Origin: an uncultured Collinsella sp.
Lineage (GTDB): Bacteria; Actinomycetota; Coriobacteriia; Coriobacteriales; Coriobacteriaceae
DNA length: 64,000 nucleotides
NCBI GenBank assembly: GCA_902491395.1
Contig: CABUHO010000012.1
Location: forward strand, 3,579 to 67,578
Direction of reading: 5' to 3'
Position 1 is the stretch's first letter; the number at the start of each line of letters is the position of its first letter. The translations under genes were made by a program, and so were the position numbers. Of the stretch, positions 60,924 to 64,000 are shown piece by piece. The notes beneath the pieces were generated by a model. The model had not been told where the DNA came from. It saw only the letters and a list, made by a program, of their open reading frames with translations, and ran no database searches.

Positions 60924-62831
60924 ATGGAGTTCAAGCAGATGGAGATGGATGACAATAAACGTAGACGGAATATGATCCTCTACGTGCTCATCGCCTTCGT
61001 CGTCTACCTCGTGCTCTCGACCGTTCTGTTCCCCAACATCGGTCACACGCAGCAGATTACGAAGACCGATTACTCGACGTTTGTCAAAGCGCTCGATAAG
61101 AAGAGCGTCGACAAGGTCGAGTACAACACGGACGATTACACGATTTATTACACCAAGAAGGGCGAGGACGAGAACATCGCCTACAAGACGACCGGTGTGC
61201 CGAATGATGCGGGTTTTACCGATCGCGTGCTTGAGTCTGGCGCTTCGCTGGAGTCGGTCGTTCCCGATAAAAACTCGGGTTTGATGACCTACTACCTGCT
61301 CACCCTCATTCTTCCCATGGCGATCTTCTTCCTCATTGGCTGGTGGCTCAACCGCCGCATGAAGAAGGCCATGGGCGATGACGGTCCCTCGATGAACTTT
61401 GGCGGCGGTGGTTTTGGCGGCGGTGGACTGGGTAAGTCCGGCGCGCGCGTGATCGCCTCCAAGGACGTGGGCGTGACCTTTAAGGATGTCGCCGGCCAGG
61501 AAGAGGCCAAGGAGTCTCTCAAGGAGGTCGTCGACTTTCTGGAGAAGCCGCAGCGCTACGAGGAGATCGGCGCCAAACTGCCGCGCGGTGCTCTTCTTGT
61601 CGGCCCTCCGGGTACCGGTAAGACCCTGCTTGCCAAGGCTGTGGCCGGTGAGGCGGGCGTGCCGTTCTTTAGCATTTCGGGTTCTGAGTTCGTCGAGATG
61701 TTTGTCGGCCGCGGCGCCGCCAAGGTACGCGATCTGTTTAAGCAGGCCAAGGAAAAGGCTCCATGCATCGTCTTTATCGATGAGATCGATACCATCGGCA
61801 AGAAGCGCGATGGCGGCGGCTTTAGCGGCAACGACGAGCGCGAGCAGACGCTCAACCAGCTGCTGACCGAGATGGACGGCTTCGATAACCACAAGGGTAT
61901 TGTCGTTCTCGCTGCTACCAACCGCCCCGACAGCCTTGACCCGGCCCTGTTGCGCCCCGGTCGTTTTGACCGCCGTATCCCTGTTGAGCTGCCCGACCTG
62001 ACCGGTCGCAAGAACATTCTTGAGCTCCACGCCAAGAGCGTGAAGACGCAGCCCCCGATCGACCTGACTGCGATTGCCCGCGCCACGCCCGGTGCCTCGG
62101 GCGCCGACCTGGCCAACATCATCAACGAGGGTGCTCTGCGCGCCGTCCGCGAGGGCCGCAAGCGCGCGACTCAGGATGACTTTGAGGAGTCGGTGGAGGT
62201 CGTCATCGCCGGCCAGCAGCGTAAGTCCACGGTTCTGTCCGACCACGAGAAACAGGTCGTGTCCTATCACGAGATCGGCCATGCCATCGTTGCCGCCCGC
62301 CAGAAGGGCTCTGCGCCGGTTGCCAAGATCACCATCGTGCCGCGCACGAGCGGCGCTCTGGGCTACACCATGCAGGTCGAGGAGGACGAGCGCTTCCTGA
62401 CCACGCGCCAGGAGGTTCTGGACAAGCTCGCCGTCTACTGCGGCGGACGTGCTGCCGAGGAGCTCATCTTTGGCGAGATGACGACCGGTGCGGCCAACGA
62501 CATCGAGCAGGCCACTAAGCTCGCCCGTAATATGGTGACACGCTTTGGTATGTCCGATGAGTTTGGCATGATGGCACTCGGTACCGTCCAGAACGCGTAC
62601 CTCAACCAGGACACGTCGCTTACCTGCGCTCCCGGTACGGCCGAGCGCGTGGACGCGATTGTAGCCAAGCTGATCGAGGACGCGCATGATCGTGCCTTGC
62701 AGATCCTCAAGGAGAACAAGTTTAAGCTCCACGAGCTGGCTCGTTATCTGTACAAGAAGGAGACGATCACGGGCGAGGAGTTTATGAATCTTCTCACGCG
62801 CGAGAATCCGCTGATGCCAAAGCAGCAGTAA
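60924..62831 (+). CDS. ftsH: ATP-dependent zinc metalloprotease FtsH
   Basis: A 635-residue membrane protease that degrades misassembled membrane proteins and regulators. Two transmembrane helices (about 18-38 and 115-135) flank an extracytoplasmic domain. The Gly-rich linker, Walker A GPPGTGKT (about 228-235), Walker B IVFIDEIDTIG, the second region of homology and the zinc site HEIGH (about 449-453) are all present. In-frame ATGs at 60939 and 60945 are alternative starts. A long terminator follows. Confidence 0.95.
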   Translation: MEFKQMEMDDNKRRRNMILYVLIAFVVYLVLSTVLFPNIGHTQQITKTDYSTFVKALDKKSVDKVEYNTDDYTIYYTKKGEDENIAYKTTGVPNDAGFTDRVLESGASLESVVPDKNSGLMTYYLLTLILPMAIFFLIGWWLNRRMKKAMGDDGPSMNFGGGGFGGGGLGKSGARVIASKDVGVTFKDVAGQEEAKESLKEVVDFLEKPQRYEEIGAKLPRGALLVGPPGTGKTLLAKAVAGEAGVPFFSISGSEFVEMFVGRGAAKVRDLFKQAKEKAPCIVFIDEIDTIGKKRDGGGFSGNDEREQTLNQLLTEMDGFDNHKGIVVLAATNRPDSLDPALLRPGRFDRRIPVELPDLTGRKNILELHAKSVKTQPPIDLTAIARATPGASGADLANIINEGALRAVREGRKRATQDDFEESVEVVIAGQQRKSTVLSDHEKQVVSYHEIGHAIVAARQKGSAPVAKITIVPRTSGALGYTMQVEEDERFLTTRQEVLDKLAVYCGGRAAEELIFGEMTTGAANDIEQATKLARNMVTRFGMSDEFGMMALGTVQNAYLNQDTSLTCAPGTAERVDAIVAKLIEDAHDRALQILKENKFKLHELARYLYKKETITGEEFMNLLTRENPLMPKQQ

Positions 62832-62849
62832 TACTAGTTGCGCTGTGTC

Positions 62850-62892
62850 AATCGCCCCATTTGAGTGTCCATCTCAAATGGGGCGATTTGTG
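62850..62892 (+). terminator. intrinsic terminator after ftsH
   Basis: AATCGCCCCATTTGAG (62850-62865) pairs perfectly over 16 bp with CTCAAATGGGGCGATT (62873-62888) around a seven-base loop, followed by TGTG. The next gene starts right behind it. Confidence 0.8.
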
Positions 62893-62907
62893 TGGGGAGA
62901 GTTGTAT

Positions 62908-63399
62908 ATGAAGATCGTGGTAAGTGCCTGTTTGATGGGCGAGAGTTGCAAGTATAACGGGCTCGATAACTACCATCGCGAGCTGGTCGAAGCGTGCGAA
63001 CGCACGGGGACCGAGGTACTCCTCGTATGCCCCGAGGTCTTTGGCGGCCTTCCCACGCCGCGCAACCCGTCCGAGATTGTGGGCGGTGAGGTCCGTACCT
63101 GCGAGGGCGCCTCGGTCGATCGCGAGTTTCGCCTGGGCGCTCATCGTGCGCTCGATATGTGCGAGCAGGCGGGCGGGCCGTCCCAGATCGCTGCGTGTGT
63201 CTTGCAGGACCGCAGCCCTTCGTGTGGTGTAGGTCGTATCTACGATGGTACCTTTAGCGGTACGCTCACCGCGGGCAACGGCGTTTTCGTCGAACTGCTG
63301 CTTCGCCACGGGTACCGTGTGATCCCCGCAAGTGAGTTCGATCCCAGCATGTTGGAACATTGTCCACAGCACTCGAACCCAACACTTTCTCACGGGTGA
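62908..63399 (+). CDS. DUF523 family protein with 3' end altered by mobile DNA
   Basis: A 163-residue protein of DUF523: VVSACLMGESCKYNG, VCPEVFGGLPTPR and CVLQDRSPSCGVG with its conserved Cys residues. DUF523 proteins are small cytosolic proteins of unknown function. The ATG at 62908 has GGGGAGAG upstream; the frame before it reads through the ftsH terminator. The last 12-16 residues run into DNA that resembles a serine recombinase tail on the other strand, so the native C-terminus may have been replaced. Confidence 0.8.
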   Translation: MKIVVSACLMGESCKYNGLDNYHRELVEACERTGTEVLLVCPEVFGGLPTPRNPSEIVGGEVRTCEGASVDREFRLGAHRALDMCEQAGGPSQIAACVLQDRSPSCGVGRIYDGTFSGTLTAGNGVFVELLLRHGYRVIPASEFDPSMLEHCPQHSNPTLSHG

Positions 63400-63475
63400 T
63401 CGTTTTGGCATCATCCGTGAAGTTGATATTGAGTACGACCCGGTCATCAAAGACGTAGACCGAGTTGACAGGCGC
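63355..63475 (-). pseudogene. remnant of a serine site-specific recombinase (C-terminal end)
   Basis: On the minus strand a frame reads VNSVYVFDDRVVLNINFTDD followed by AKTITREKV, the kind of sequence found near the C-terminus of large serine recombinases (VYVYDDKIVITFN... with TxTL). No catalytic domain is present and the frame continues antisense through the DUF523 gene, so only a fragment remains. It suggests a former integrative element at this site. Confidence 0.45.
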
Positions 63476-63588
63476 CGTACCCAGGCAGCCCCTCCCCGCG
63501 GCCCTCGCGCAGGAACGCGCACACGGCCTTCCCGTCTCTTGCGCCCCTCCCGGAACTGTCCACATCAGTGTAGCCAATCCAGTCCGCC

Positions 63589-63804
63589 AAGGGCTGCAGC
63601 CCGGACAACGCGGCGATGGAGGGCTTCTTCGGCCTGCTCAAGAAGGAGTTCTGGTACGGCAGGGACTGGTCGGACTGGACCCCCGCCCGCTTCATCGAGG
63701 AGCTCGGGGGCTGGATCGGTCGATACAATACGGTGAGGCGCAGCGATGCGCTCGGTGGTCGCACGCCGGCCGAGTTCCGCTCCGCGCTGGGAAGGGCCGC
63801 GTAA
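63589..63804 (+). pseudogene. remnant of an IS3-family transposase (OrfB C-terminus)
   Basis: The frame from 63589 reads KGCSPDNAAMEGFFGLLKKE, then FWYGRDW, FIEELGGWIGRYNTVRRSDALGGRTPAEFR, and stops at 63802-63804. This is the last third of an IS3-type DDE transposase, with the catalytic Glu region (NAAMEGFFG). The same frame has a stop at 63571-63573 and no upstream D and D motifs, so it is a truncated remnant. Confidence 0.7.
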
Positions 63805-64000
63805 CGGTCCAAGAAATCGACCGCAGTCCCCATTCTTGCCCCTTTGGGACAGCTTCTTGTTGGGGCGTGCCTGCCCCAAACCCTGCTAGGAACGAGTACA
63901 GCAAACTGGAATTATTAAATTAGTTTTTGCAAATTACCTTTGAACCTTCACCATCAATTACAATTCCCTGACGGTTGTTAATTGGGCATAGATTCAAATC
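63805..64000. other. AT-rich right edge with no supported gene
   Basis: No frame with a plausible start or family was seen. The base composition falls toward AT after 63890, as at the left edge, suggesting another accessory region beyond the window. Confidence 0.4.

Noticed and set aside
60675..62732. 685-residue minus-strand frame opposite ftsH
   Set aside because: It is antisense to an unmistakable FtsH and overlaps cobO out of frame.
1..64000. CRISPR array, prophage or replication origin
   Set aside because: No regularly spaced repeats, phage structural genes or DnaA-box clusters were seen.

Overview
The window reads as a chromosomal segment of a high-GC Gram-positive gut anaerobe, most likely a Coriobacteriia member close to Collinsella. 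The basis is the GC-rich codon use, the housekeeping gene order (rimP-nusA-infB-rbfA-nrnA-truB-ribF-dnaG-rpoD; fakA-recG-rsmD-coaD; rpmF-plsX-acpP-rnc-smc-ftsY-ffh), the frequent GTG/TTG starts, and the absence of an outer-membrane toolkit. The genus is inferred from recall of gene content, not from any search.

Positions 1-10200 are accessory DNA, visibly AT-richer than the rest. They hold the tail of an unknown gene, a secreted transglutaminase-like protein, a decayed IS21 element, and an apparent defence island on the minus strand. The island has a helicase with a PD-(D/E)XK-like C-terminus, a subtilisin-like protease, and an AAA+ ATPase with a C-terminal HTH; the last two resemble the IetS/IetA phage-defence pair. 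Two tiny, wholly basic ORFs with strong ribosome binding sites are encoded divergently from the ATPase and are followed by a strongly structured 3' region.

Positions 10214-21309 are one tightly coupled eight-gene operon. It joins a Gram-positive Pel-like exopolysaccharide machine (SDR-PelD fusion, PelE-like, DUF2194-type deacetylase, PelF, PelG) to a CotH / VTC / DUF4956 module. The PelD-like protein keeps an RxxD motif exactly five residues before a degenerate GGDEF site, suggesting c-di-GMP control.

Positions 21400-63400 are mostly core genome: an odd PLP-fold protein, a ModE-type regulator, guaB, leuS, the nusA/infB translation operon, dnaG, rpoD, two identical tRNA-Asn genes, an Asp23 protein, fakA, recG, rsmD, coaD, the ribosome/lipid/SRP cluster, a metal-binding DUF134 regulator with a palindromic operator pair, thyA, a DHFR, an rRNA/tRNA methyltransferase, a MATE transporter, cobO, ftsH and a DUF523 gene. 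The guaB-leuS gap holds two large nested palindromes, and a 20-30 bp palindrome recurs near 40.0 and 60.3 kb. Positions 63350-63804 carry remnants of a serine recombinase and an IS3 transposase next to the DUF523 3' end, marking a scar of mobile DNA.
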